From Rhizobium skierniewicense (lineage in GTDB: Bacteria; Pseudomonadota; Alphaproteobacteria; Rhizobiales; Rhizobiaceae), in the NCBI RefSeq assembly GCF_014196515.1, contig NZ_JACIDV010000003.1, positions 186,001-250,000 on the forward strand: a stretch of 64,000 nucleotides of DNA, written 5' to 3'. The translations under genes and the position numbers were made by a program. The stretch's first letter is position 1; every line of letters starts with the position of its first letter. A model generated the notes under the pieces. The model was not told where the DNA came from. It saw only the letters and a list, made by a program, of their open reading frames with translations, and made no database searches. Positions 8,536 through 17,523 of this stretch are shown here, one piece after another.

Positions 8536-9705
8536 TCAGGAAAACGGTATCGTTGGAGAGGCCGCAGGTTGGGTAAACCAGCGGGCGCCTTCGCTGTCCA
8601 TATAAATATGATCCTCCAGACGAATACCGAACTGATCGGGATAGACCAGCATCGGCTCATTGGAGAAGCACATGCCTTGCGCCAGCGGCGTGGAATTTCC
8701 ACGGACGATATAGGGTGCCTCGTGAATTTCCAGCCCGAGACCATGGCCAGCGCGATGCGGCAGGCCCGGCAGCGCATAATCCGGTCCCAAGCCGTGCCTT
8801 GCCATGACGGTGCGTGCAGCATCATCCAAACTGCTGCAGGGCGCACCCAGTTTCGCGGCATCATAGACCGCCTGTTGAGCTTCGCGCTCGATGCCCCAGG
8901 CCTTCGCAAATTCCGGTGTTGGTTCGTCGAGAACATAGGTCCGGGTGATATCGGAATGGTAACCGTCGATGCGTGTGCCGGTGTCCACCAGAATGACGTC
9001 GCCCTGCTGCAAGGTCTGATCACCATCTGCTCCGTGCGGAAGCGATGTGGCAGCACCGAAGGAAACGATACAGAATGACGAGCCGCCTTCACCGCCAAGC
9101 TCCAGATGCTGCTCGTTGATGAAGCGAACGACCTCCGATGCGCGGATACCGGGTTTCATCAGACCATGCGCTCGCTTCTGCACCTCCAGTGTCAAATTCA
9201 TCGCATATTGAAGTATCGCGATTTCGCAGGGTGATTTGCGCGCGCGCAATGTGCTGATCAAAAGGCCCCCATCGATGAGGCGGTCCTGTTCGAGTTGTTT
9301 CGCGAGACCGTTGTAGACGAAAAGCGGTAGCGCATCATCCAGAGCGACACGTCCCGCAGGTCCGACGATGGAAGCAACCAGCGATGCGGGATTGTGCTCT
9401 TCCTGCCAGATGTGGATTTCGCCACCGATATGCGGGAGCGTTTCAACGCGACTTTTTTCAAAGCCCGGAACGATATAGTGGAGGTCGGTCGCGGTGACCA
9501 CGGCTCCCAGAAGGCGCTCGCTCTGGTGCCACACCAAACCTGTGAAGTAGCGCAGGCTTTCCGTGGAGCCGAGGAGCAAAGCGCCGATACCTTGCTCCTC
9601 CATGCGGCTGCGGAGGCGTGTCAGTCTTTCCAGTCGCTCGGCATTTTCGATAAAGGCTGGTTTGGAACCGGGAAACATGGCGTGATCTTTCGTTGACGAC
9701 ATCAC
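8536..9705 (-). CDS. M24-family metallopeptidase (Xaa-Pro peptidase-like)
   Basis: 389 aa with the creatinase-like N-terminal domain (about residues 1-150) and a C-terminal pita-bread peptidase domain. All five expected metal ligands can be seen: two Asp in VDTGTRIDGYHSD, His in HRAGHGLGLEIHE, Glu in FSNEPM and Glu in GIRLEDH. It most likely removes N-terminal residues before proline from peptides in the cytoplasm. The start may be ATG 9705, 9702 or an internal Met about ten residues in. It lies 58 bp downstream of acvB on the same strand and could be co-transcribed with it. Confidence 0.85.
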   Translation of the reverse strand: MMSSTKDHAMFPGSKPAFIENAERLERLTRLRSRMEEQGIGALLLGSTESLRYFTGLVWHQSERLLGAVVTATDLHYIVPGFEKSRVETLPHIGGEIHIWQEEHNPASLVASIVGPAGRVALDDALPLFVYNGLAKQLEQDRLIDGGLLISTLRARKSPCEIAILQYAMNLTLEVQKRAHGLMKPGIRASEVVRFINEQHLELGGEGGSSFCIVSFGAATSLPHGADGDQTLQQGDVILVDTGTRIDGYHSDITRTYVLDEPTPEFAKAWGIEREAQQAVYDAAKLGAPCSSLDDAARTVMARHGLGPDYALPGLPHRAGHGLGLEIHEAPYIVRGNSTPLAQGMCFSNEPMLVYPDQFGIRLEDHIYMDSEGARWFTQPAASPTIPFS

Positions 9706-9763
9706 ACGGAATACAGAGTTGAAGTTATGTATTCAATATGTCGACAACGAAATGCCTCGTTAT

Positions 9764-11131
9764 CTATTGCCCCAGACGTTTTTTGAGAGACGCGATAAGG
9801 CGCTTGGTGAGAGCTTCATAATCTTCGTCAAAATGATGCCCGCCATCGATACCGATGATTTCCGCGCCCTTGTCTTTCAGGGCCGGGCAGGCGGCGTCTT
9901 CGTCATCTGTTCCGTAAACGCACTGGACGATCTTTGGGTCGATTTTATCGAGGTCCTTGACCGGATCCTGCTCGCCCGAGCCAGAGACGCCCAGCCATCC
10001 CCCCACGGAGATTTCGTAGGAGACCTCGTGGGATAGAGACAACAGGCTCATCTGCACGACGCGGCTTTTGTCCTTGGCAGGCAGAAGGTTGAAGGTGACG
10101 GGTATGACATCCGCGCCGAACGAGTAACCGATCAACATGACGTTCTTGACCTTCCACTCCTTGCGATAGGTGTCGATGATACGCGAGAGGTCGTCGGCAA
10201 TATCCTGCGGCTTTTTCTCGGACCAGAAGTAGCGCAGGGAATCGATGCCTATGGTCGGTATGCCGTCCTGCTGCAAGAAGCCTCCGACATCCTTATCCAG
10301 ATCGCGCCAGCCGCCGTCACCGGAATAGATGATGGCCATGGTATCCATGGTTGGCTTGGCTTCCAGAACCGTCAATGGCAGTCCCAGCGGGTTGTCGCCA
10401 TTGCCAGCTGCGTCGATACGATCTTGCAGTGCCTGGCCGAGGGCCGCCTGCGCGTCGTCGTCCACGTCCTTCACGTCAATATCGGAATGGGATTTCAGCA
10501 GGTCTTCGACATGCGTGCGACCCTTGGCGTCTGCCTTCGCTGTGAAGACCACGCTGACGGGGGCGGGAAGCGGGCCATCGGTCAGGCCGTAAATGGTCCG
10601 GTCGTTGTCAGGCTCTTTCGTGGCCGGTGTGCACAGGATCTTCTTGTCCAAAGGAACGCTGGCAACAGGATCGACCGCGACCGCTTCGCCAATCGTTGCC
10701 GCCGGGCTCTGCGCGATCATCGCCAGGGCAAGCGTCGCGCCGTCACCGATGCCGGCAACGATGGGCGGGCGATAGTTTGAAACATTCGCCTTGCGCTGAA
10801 TTTCCTGCGCCAATTCCTCGATGTCGGAAATCATATAGATGCAGTCTTCATCATCGGCTTTGAGAGCTTCGATGTATTTCGGAAAATCGATACCGACGAC
10901 AGCCGCACCTTTTTCGACCAAGGCTTCGGCTTGCGTCTGTTCGGCTTCACCCCAGCCGTTTGGGCCGGATATCAGGAAGATGTTGGCTGCCATGTCGCCA
11001 TCCGGCAACATGATGTGATTGGGTGGGATCATGCCTGTCTCAAAGCCGTTGGCGTCTTGTGCCGACACATGAAGTGGAACGGAAAGTGCGGCTGCGACCA
11101 ATGCGGCTTTCAGATAATTCAGGCCTGTCAT
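9764..11131 (-). CDS. acvB: AcvB/VirJ-family periplasmic hydrolase (lysyl-phosphatidylglycerol hydrolase)
   Basis: 455 aa with a cleavable signal peptide (hydrophobic LKAALVAAALSVPLHVSA, cut after SAQ or nearby). The C-terminal half is the VirJ domain, with a GYSFG nucleophile elbow (GxSxG) near residue 345 and a candidate catalytic His in GIDGGHHF near the end. The N-terminal half looks like a degenerate duplicate with GIGDGATLA. AcvB of Agrobacterium is a chromosomal virulence factor and hydrolyses lysyl-phosphatidylglycerol made by LpiA. Here the start overlaps the stop of lpiA by 4 bp (11128-11131), the same gene order as in A. tumefaciens. Confidence 0.92.
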   Translation of the reverse strand: MTGLNYLKAALVAAALSVPLHVSAQDANGFETGMIPPNHIMLPDGDMAANIFLISGPNGWGEAEQTQAEALVEKGAAVVGIDFPKYIEALKADDEDCIYMISDIEELAQEIQRKANVSNYRPPIVAGIGDGATLALAMIAQSPAATIGEAVAVDPVASVPLDKKILCTPATKEPDNDRTIYGLTDGPLPAPVSVVFTAKADAKGRTHVEDLLKSHSDIDVKDVDDDAQAALGQALQDRIDAAGNGDNPLGLPLTVLEAKPTMDTMAIIYSGDGGWRDLDKDVGGFLQQDGIPTIGIDSLRYFWSEKKPQDIADDLSRIIDTYRKEWKVKNVMLIGYSFGADVIPVTFNLLPAKDKSRVVQMSLLSLSHEVSYEISVGGWLGVSGSGEQDPVKDLDKIDPKIVQCVYGTDDEDAACPALKDKGAEIIGIDGGHHFDEDYEALTKRLIASLKKRLGQ

Positions 11132-13728
11132 TTACCAATCACTCCTCTGACGCCGCCGCTGATGAGAACGGTTGCGTCCATTAGCGCCAACGCGGCACTG
11201 GTACCGTTGGAAACCGCGACATAACGGGGCTCCCACTTCGGGTGAAACTTCGATTTGAAGGCTCGCAATCCCTTGAAGTTATAAAAACGCTCACCGTGTT
11301 CGAATAATGTCCCGCCGATCCGGTCCCAAACCGGAGCAGCCTCGCGTTTCGACATCCCCGAAAGCGGCGCCATGCCCAGATTGAAGTTGGAGTAACCCTG
11401 ATCGCGCATATATTCAATAATGCTGACGAACAGGAAGTCCATGGCACCGCGCGGCGCGTCTGGCGAAAAGCGCATGAGATCGACGGTGACTTCCTTTTTG
11501 GTTTCCGTCATCAGCAGGTTGGCAAACGCGGTGATCTGCCCATCCTTGTACAACACGGCAACGGGCTGCGAGAGAATGTAGTCTTTCTCGAAAGAGCCGA
11601 GCGAAAAAGTCTTTTCGCGCGTGTTGTGATGCTCAAGCCAAGAGTCTGAAACGCGCTTCAGATCATCGTAGATTTCTGGAACCTGAGGTGTGTCGATGAC
11701 CGAAAAGGTCAGCCCGTCGCGTGCGCCACGGCTGAGCGATTGCCGAAGGTTGGCCAGCTTGCCGCCCTTCAACTCGAAGCGGGTGAGATCGACCATGGCG
11801 AGTTCACCCAGCTTGAAAGCGCGCAGGCCCGCATCCGCGCAATGGGTGAGAATGGCCGGTGAAATCTGATAGAATACTGCGCGTCCGCCCGACGCACGCG
11901 CGGTCTCCACGAATTGCCAGACGAGATCGGCGAAATCGTTCTCGTCGCCAACCGGATCCGCCAGTGCAATCCATGAGCGGCCGCGAATGCCATACATGAT
12001 GAAGGCGTTGCCGCTCTCCGACAGCATGACGTGCTTGTCACCCATGCGCACGAGATTGGCGTCCGCCACGTCCTGTCTTTTGACGATCTCGGTCGCTTTC
12101 CCGATATCTTCGGGATGAACCTCCTCGGGGCGGTACATGACCGGCCGCAGCAGGCTGAAGATTGCGACAGTCGAGGAGGCGAGCACCAGACCCAGCAACG
12201 CTCGCAAGCTACGCGGAGCTTCCTCCGAAAACTCGAACTGCCACCAAAGCGTTTGGCTGTAGTCTGTGTCACGGTAGACAAAGAACAGGATCGTCGCCGC
12301 ACCGGCAACGATGACAGCCATGGCGGCAAGCCATGTCGGTCCCAGCGCCTGTCGCAAAAGCGAGGCGTGTCTGGTAAAGCTGCGGACGTTGAAAAACAGC
12401 GCAACGATGAAAATTCCAAGGAATATCGCCTCGAAAACGGCGATCGCCTTGATGAGCGACAGGAACAGACCCCCTGCGGCGGCAACGAGGGCGACCCACC
12501 ATGCGCCATCGAGCCGCTGGCTCAGGCCTCGCGAGGCCACGACCAGAACGAGGCCAAGGATACTCGACAGAAAGTGCGCCGCTTCGATGATCGGCAGCGG
12601 CACGAAGCCGGACAGGAAATCGAGATTGCTGTCCGGCGTCGGTGTCACGCTCGAAAAAATCAGCATGGTGCCGAGAATGAGCGCATAGGCCGAGAGCAGG
12701 GACGGTGCCAGTCGCCCGGCAAGATGGCCGATATCCGCCATCACGGGCTTTGAGGCAAACTGCTTCATTTCAGTTGCCAGCATCAGGATAATGGCAACGA
12801 TTAGCGGCAGAACATGATAGATCATGCGGTAGAGAACAAGGCCGCCGAGCAACTGATCGAGGCTGATGGCATTGCCGAGGCCCGCGACCATGACCGTTTC
12901 GAAGACGCCGAGACCTGCGGGTACGTGGCTGAGAACGCCAAGGCCGACAGCGGTTGCGTAAATGGCGAAAAAGCTGGGCCAGCCGACGTTCGTTTCCGGC
13001 AGAAGAACATAGAGCACCGATGCTGAAGCAGCGATATCGAGAGCGGACACCAGAAACTGGCGCGATGAGGTGCGGCTATCGGGCAGACGCAGCTTCAGCC
13101 GCTTGATCTGAAGAACGCGACCGTTACGGCCCAGAAACAGCAGGGCCGTCATGATAACGATGACGGCGAGCGCGCCGCTCCGGAGCCACATGGAATCGAC
13201 ATCGATGATGGCCGCGATGCGGGGAGCGACGATCAGCGTCGACAAGGCGCTGACGGCAAGCAGGCCGAGGCCGAATGAGAGCGTTACGAAGGCAATGATG
13301 CGTGCAATATCGGATGGGCTCAGCCCCATGCGGGAATAGGCGCGAAAACGAATTGCACCGCCGCTTAAAGGTCCGAAACCTGCCGTGTTTCCCACGGCAT
13401 ACGCGATGAATGCGGTGGCAATGACGGAAGGGGTCGGCAATTTTTTGCCGATATATTCGATGGCGTTCAAATCGTAACAGATCAAAGCTGCAAAGCTCAG
13501 ACCCGTAAAGAGCACCGCAAGCGCCGCAGCCTTCCAGCTTGTGTCGGCCAGCGCCTCGACGATATCGTCGTAACGGACTTCAGAGGTCAGCTTATAGATG
13601 GTGAAGGTCATCATCACGAAGACGACCGTTACCGCGACCGAGGTGATATGCGTCCTGTATCGCTCAAAAAAGCCTTCGAGACCTGCCTCGGCCTCTTCGA
13701 TCTGCGCGACGTCGTTCTTCTCAGTCAT
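11128..13728 (-). CDS. lpiA: Lysyl-phosphatidylglycerol synthase/flippase (MprF family)
   Basis: 866 aa. The N-terminal two thirds hold many hydrophobic segments typical of the MprF flippase domain (about residues 35-530). The last third is the soluble DUF2156/GNAT-like synthase domain that moves Lys from Lys-tRNA to phosphatidylglycerol (motifs SGNAFIMYGIRGRSW, DLMRFSPDAPRGAMDFLF). Lysylated lipid lowers membrane negative charge and protects against acid and cationic peptides. ATG 13728 follows GGAAAAG; an upstream ATG at 13767 lacks a ribosome site. acvB overlaps its end, so synthesis and hydrolysis of the lipid are coupled. The 141-bp gap upstream to the dipeptidase gene must hold the promoter, but no clear box was found. 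Confidence 0.92.
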   Translation of the reverse strand: MTEKNDVAQIEEAEAGLEGFFERYRTHITSVAVTVVFVMMTFTIYKLTSEVRYDDIVEALADTSWKAAALAVLFTGLSFAALICYDLNAIEYIGKKLPTPSVIATAFIAYAVGNTAGFGPLSGGAIRFRAYSRMGLSPSDIARIIAFVTLSFGLGLLAVSALSTLIVAPRIAAIIDVDSMWLRSGALAVIVIMTALLFLGRNGRVLQIKRLKLRLPDSRTSSRQFLVSALDIAASASVLYVLLPETNVGWPSFFAIYATAVGLGVLSHVPAGLGVFETVMVAGLGNAISLDQLLGGLVLYRMIYHVLPLIVAIILMLATEMKQFASKPVMADIGHLAGRLAPSLLSAYALILGTMLIFSSVTPTPDSNLDFLSGFVPLPIIEAAHFLSSILGLVLVVASRGLSQRLDGAWWVALVAAAGGLFLSLIKAIAVFEAIFLGIFIVALFFNVRSFTRHASLLRQALGPTWLAAMAVIVAGAATILFFVYRDTDYSQTLWWQFEFSEEAPRSLRALLGLVLASSTVAIFSLLRPVMYRPEEVHPEDIGKATEIVKRQDVADANLVRMGDKHVMLSESGNAFIMYGIRGRSWIALADPVGDENDFADLVWQFVETARASGGRAVFYQISPAILTHCADAGLRAFKLGELAMVDLTRFELKGGKLANLRQSLSRGARDGLTFSVIDTPQVPEIYDDLKRVSDSWLEHHNTREKTFSLGSFEKDYILSQPVAVLYKDGQITAFANLLMTETKKEVTVDLMRFSPDAPRGAMDFLFVSIIEYMRDQGYSNFNLGMAPLSGMSKREAAPVWDRIGGTLFEHGERFYNFKGLRAFKSKFHPKWEPRYVAVSNGTSAALALMDATVLISGGVRGVIGK

Positions 13729-13908
13729 ATGCTTTTCCACGAGACCAGATTGGTTCTGGCGAACCATACGATTGTGACGCTAGTTCGGTATCGTCTCAGT
13801 CATACGAAGATTTAATTTTTATTTTCTAAATTGCGACGGCCCGACGTTTAAGAAACGTCAATCATGACAAAGGCCGAGGGTCGCGGCAGACCGGATTGCC
13901 TCTTCGGA

Positions 13909-14949
13909 CTATGATTGGCTCCAGGTCGCGTCCAGAACCCTGATCCAGTTGCCGTGGCAGATTTTTTCAAGCGTTGCTTGATCGTATCCGGCGTTCCGCA
14001 AGGCATCGACAAGAAGTTGCAGATCAGATGCATCCTTCATCGCCGCGGGAATCGTGGTGCCATCGAAGTCCGATCCAAACGCAACATGGTCGATGCCCAT
14101 GCGCTCGACCATGTAATCGACATGGCGGACCAGTTCTCCCAAATCAGTGTCCGGGTTCTTGGTGCCGTCCTGGCGCACGAACAGCACGCCGAAATTGAGA
14201 CCGGCCAACCCGCCCGTGTCCCGAATGGCGTCCAGCTGCCGGTCTGTGAGGTTGCGGCTGTGGTTGCAAAGGGTATGTGCATTGGAATGGGATGCGACCA
14301 GTGGCGCGTCGGAAATCCGGGCGATATCCCAGAAGCCTTGCTCATTCATGTGAGAAAGATCGACCATGACCTTCAGCTCATTGCAGGTCTTGACCAGCCT
14401 CTGTCCGGCTTCGGTGAGGCCAGGCCCGATATCGGGCGTAGACGGGAAGCGGAAAGGAACACCATGCGCGAACATGTTGGGGCGGCTCCAGACCGGACCT
14501 AATGTCCTTAGCCCCGCCTGATGAAGCGTATAAAGCGCATCGAGATCCGCATCAAACGCTTCCACACCCTCGATATGCAGCACTGAAGCGAACGCGCCAC
14601 TTGCCATCGCCTCCCGGATATCGGCGCCGTTGCGACAGATCTTGAGTTTGCCATCCGATGCCGCTTCGATGCGAAACAGCAGGCTTGCCATGCCCAGCGT
14701 GGTGGCCAAGGCGTCGGGCTGGTTTGGGGGGATGAAATTGCGATCGGCATCGAAGCCTGACGGTGAAGGAACGAAAATCGCACAAAGCCCGCCCGCCAGA
14801 CCGCCCTGTTTGGCGCGTGGCAGGTCGATATGCCCGACCGTATCGCCGTCGATAAACTGCTTTTCCGGCCCAGAATTTCCCGAGAGTTTGAGACGCAAAA
14901 GGACGTCATTATGGCCATCGAATACGGGTACAGCGTTGGGATTGGTCAT
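13909..14949 (-). CDS. Membrane dipeptidase-family (M19, renal dipeptidase-like) peptidase
   Basis: 346 aa with the M19 pattern: DGHND near residue 10 (His and Asp metal ligands), LHIEGVEAF near residue 127 (bridging Glu), VDLSHM and ASHSNAH (further His ligands) and HVAFGSDFDG. The family hydrolyses L-Xaa-D-Xaa and related dipeptides with two zinc ions. No signal peptide is visible. It is divergent from a D-aminopeptidase gene 116 bp away, and a D-amino acid transaminase gene follows that. This suggests use of D-residue-containing peptides, for example from peptidoglycan. Confidence 0.85.
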   Translation of the reverse strand: MTNPNAVPVFDGHNDVLLRLKLSGNSGPEKQFIDGDTVGHIDLPRAKQGGLAGGLCAIFVPSPSGFDADRNFIPPNQPDALATTLGMASLLFRIEAASDGKLKICRNGADIREAMASGAFASVLHIEGVEAFDADLDALYTLHQAGLRTLGPVWSRPNMFAHGVPFRFPSTPDIGPGLTEAGQRLVKTCNELKVMVDLSHMNEQGFWDIARISDAPLVASHSNAHTLCNHSRNLTDRQLDAIRDTGGLAGLNFGVLFVRQDGTKNPDTDLGELVRHVDYMVERMGIDHVAFGSDFDGTTIPAAMKDASDLQLLVDALRNAGYDQATLEKICHGNWIRVLDATWSQS

Positions 14950-15065
14950 ATCGTGGTCACTTTCGGAGGGTCTGACAGGGCATTGCTGTACGCGTCAGAT
15001 AGGTGCAAATGCAGCGTCTGAACAGGGTCCTTCGCGTTGTGGGGACGATTTTGAATGGAAAAAAC

Positions 15066-16580
15066 ATGCTGGACAATCAGGACTGGACCGCTGCTTCGAA
15101 CGTGGCCGAAGACTTCGTGTCGCAATGGAGCAACAACGAGCCCGGAGGTTCTGTTGTCGGCTTTGACCTGTCGGGCCTGCGGTTTGCCTGTTCAGGCGGC
15201 GTGGAAAGTCTAGCGACCTACACACCTTTTTCACCCAAAAGCGTTGTGCGCTACGCGTCGGTCACCAAGCATGTGTTTTGTGCCATGGTGCTGGAAAACA
15301 ACCATCTGATCGCGCTTGATGATCCGCTCGGAAAACACGTTGCAGAACTGCAATCGCCGCTTCGCGATGTCACGGTGGGGCAGGCGCTGGATATGAGCGG
15401 TGGCCTGCCGGATGTGCGCGAATGTCTCTCGCTGCTTGGCCTTTCGGTCTACACGGAAACGCATGCTGCGCCGCTGCTGGACTATGTTTCGCGGTTGACA
15501 CGCCTTAATTTCCCAGTGGGCAGCGAGGTATCCTACACCAACACGGGCTATCGTCTGGTGGAAGCCGCACTTGAGCGAAAAGGGATTCGTTTCGACGATT
15601 TCGTCCGGGAGAAGATCGCCGCACCGTTCGGCGTCGTTCTCAAGGCACCGGATGTGTGGGGCGACCCGGTGGCTGGACTTGTGCCTGGATATTGGCAGGC
15701 CGAACAGGGCTGGCAGCTATCATCCGCAGGCTTGCACATTTCTGCATCCGGGAGTTTGGCGGGAAGTGCCGAGGCGTTGGTCCGCTGGTTGCAGGCGCTT
15801 TTGAACGGCGAACCTGGCTTCGAGAGCGTATTGAAAGCATTGTCTGCTGAACGTCCTTTGGCGGATGGTCGGATGAGCGAATACGGGCTTGGCTTGCGCT
15901 GGTCGCATTTGGGCACGCGTCGCTTCCTCGGGCACGGCGGTTCGCATCCCGGTTATAAGACTTACTTTCTGCTCGATCCGGAAAACGGCACGGGTTTCGT
16001 CGTCGTCTCCAATAGAGAGGACACCAACGGTTTCAAGATAGCGCTGGAAAGTATGGCGGCGCTGACCGGTCTGCCATTGCCCCAGCCTACAAGCAGCCTG
16101 CCGGATGGTCTCTACATCACAGAAACGGGTCCGTGGTGGCTGGAGATCAAAGGAAGCACCTGCACGTTCATCGATGCCGACGACACGCTCTATGACGATG
16201 GCGATGGCTGGGTTTCCTCCCGATCGGCCTCATCGCCGGTGCGTCTTCGCGTGGAGGGAGACGCCTTGGTGGGGGAGGCTGGACACGCACAACGCCGCTT
16301 TTTGCCGGTCGGATCGCATGACGTGCCGACCGCGCTGACCGGTCGCTGGATTTGCGAGGAGGGTGCCGAATTCTCGATAGAGAATAACATGCTTTCCATG
16401 GGTGTCGGGCCGACGCGGCAAACCATGCCGTTGACGGCCCTCGGCGCTGGCCGCTTTCTGTTTACGCTGAACGATGGCCCATGGACAAAACGCGTCTGCC
16501 TGCACGCGTTGGGTCACGATCGGCTGGAACTGGTTACCAGCCGTGCGCGCATGGTCGAGTATCGGCGCTCGGTCCGGTAA
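15066..16580 (+). CDS. dap: D-aminopeptidase-like S12 serine hydrolase
   Basis: 504 aa. The first 340 residues form a penicillin-binding-type domain with SVTK (SxxK nucleophile, near residue 60), YTN (general base, near residue 155) and GHGGSHPG (third motif). Two beta-barrel-like domains follow, as in the D-aminopeptidase of Brucella (formerly Ochrobactrum) anthropi, whose length is similar. That enzyme releases N-terminal D-Ala or Gly from peptides and amides. ATG 15066 with GGAAAA upstream is preferred to the in-frame ATG at 15003. It is convergent with the D-amino acid transaminase gene (19-bp gap), and the two may supply consecutive steps. Confidence 0.82.
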   Translation: MLDNQDWTAASNVAEDFVSQWSNNEPGGSVVGFDLSGLRFACSGGVESLATYTPFSPKSVVRYASVTKHVFCAMVLENNHLIALDDPLGKHVAELQSPLRDVTVGQALDMSGGLPDVRECLSLLGLSVYTETHAAPLLDYVSRLTRLNFPVGSEVSYTNTGYRLVEAALERKGIRFDDFVREKIAAPFGVVLKAPDVWGDPVAGLVPGYWQAEQGWQLSSAGLHISASGSLAGSAEALVRWLQALLNGEPGFESVLKALSAERPLADGRMSEYGLGLRWSHLGTRRFLGHGGSHPGYKTYFLLDPENGTGFVVVSNREDTNGFKIALESMAALTGLPLPQPTSSLPDGLYITETGPWWLEIKGSTCTFIDADDTLYDDGDGWVSSRSASSPVRLRVEGDALVGEAGHAQRRFLPVGSHDVPTALTGRWICEEGAEFSIENNMLSMGVGPTRQTMPLTALGAGRFLFTLNDGPWTKRVCLHALGHDRLELVTSRARMVEYRRSVR

Positions 16581-16599
16581 GGACGAACGCCGTTCTCAC

Positions 16600-17466
16600 T
16601 CAAATGGCGGTGCGCATCGCGTTTTCGAGGTAAAGCTCACGCAGGCGCTTCACAAGTGGGCCGGGCTTTCCATCGCCGACAGGTTTTCCGTCGATGCTTG
16701 TGACGGGCATCACGAAGTTGCCCGCACTGGTGAGCACCGCTTCCTGCGCTTTCAAAGCCTCATCGAGCGTAAAGGGGCGCTCTTCCAAGGTCAGACCCGC
16801 TTCTTCGATCAACTGCAAAGCCGCTTGGCGTGTGCAGCCGGGCAGGGTTTTGTTGCTGTTGCCGCGTGTCACCAGCTTCTTGTCTGCAGTGATGATATAG
16901 GCCGTCGAAGAGGCGCCCTCGGTCACGAAACCGTCCTCGATCATCCATGCCTCATCGCAGCCCTCAGCCTTGGCGATGCGCTTGGCCATGACCTGCGGCA
17001 GCAGGCAGACGGATTTGATATCGCGGCGAGCCCAGCGTTGATCGGGAACAGATTTGACCGAGAGCCCGGTCGCCTCCTGCGGGGTTCCGACGAGCTTTTT
17101 CACCTGCGGAAACATTACGAGCGTGGGTGCGAGATCATCCGAAAATAGAAAATTGCGGTCTTCAGCGCCACGCGTTAATTGCAGGTAGATCAAACCTTCC
17201 GTCAGACTGTTTTCGCTGATCAGGCGTCGTTCCGCTTCGACCACCTGCTGGGTGGTGATGGGCAGAGGAATGTCGATCTCACCTGCACTTCGCTCCAGCC
17301 GCGCCATGTGTAGATCGCTGTCGATCAGCTTGCCATCGATAACGGACGTGACCTCGTAGATGCCGTCCCCAAATAGAAAGCCGCGGTCGAAAATGGAGAG
17401 TTTCGCCTCGGATTCAGGAAGAAATTTACCGTTGAGATAGACGATGCGATCGGTCGCGCTGGGCAT
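16600..17466 (-). CDS. dat: D-amino-acid transaminase (PLP fold type IV)
   Basis: 288 aa, typical for D-alanine aminotransferases. The N-terminal YLNGKFLPESEAKLSIFDRGFLFGDGIYE motif, the PLP-binding Lys in DIKSVCLLP (near residue 148), the EGASSTAYII segment and the SAGNFVMPVTSIDG C-terminal motif are all present. It exchanges the amino group between D-amino acids and 2-oxoacids. A branched-chain aminotransferase is the main alternative within this fold, but the motifs favour the D-specific group and so does the D-aminopeptidase next door. AAAGGA precedes the ATG by 7 nt. Confidence 0.85.
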   Translation of the reverse strand: MPSATDRIVYLNGKFLPESEAKLSIFDRGFLFGDGIYEVTSVIDGKLIDSDLHMARLERSAGEIDIPLPITTQQVVEAERRLISENSLTEGLIYLQLTRGAEDRNFLFSDDLAPTLVMFPQVKKLVGTPQEATGLSVKSVPDQRWARRDIKSVCLLPQVMAKRIAKAEGCDEAWMIEDGFVTEGASSTAYIITADKKLVTRGNSNKTLPGCTRQAALQLIEEAGLTLEERPFTLDEALKAQEAVLTSAGNFVMPVTSIDGKPVGDGKPGPLVKRLRELYLENAMRTAI

Positions 17467-17523
17467 AGTAGGTCCTTTGGTGTCAGGCTGAAAAGCACCG
17501 TCTGTTTAAAACGATCCGGCCGC

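Noticed and set aside
14971..14999. TCTGAC...GTCAGA inverted repeat between the dipeptidase and D-aminopeptidase genes
   Set aside because: Six-base arms 17 bp apart are expected by chance at this length, and no regulator gene is nearby.
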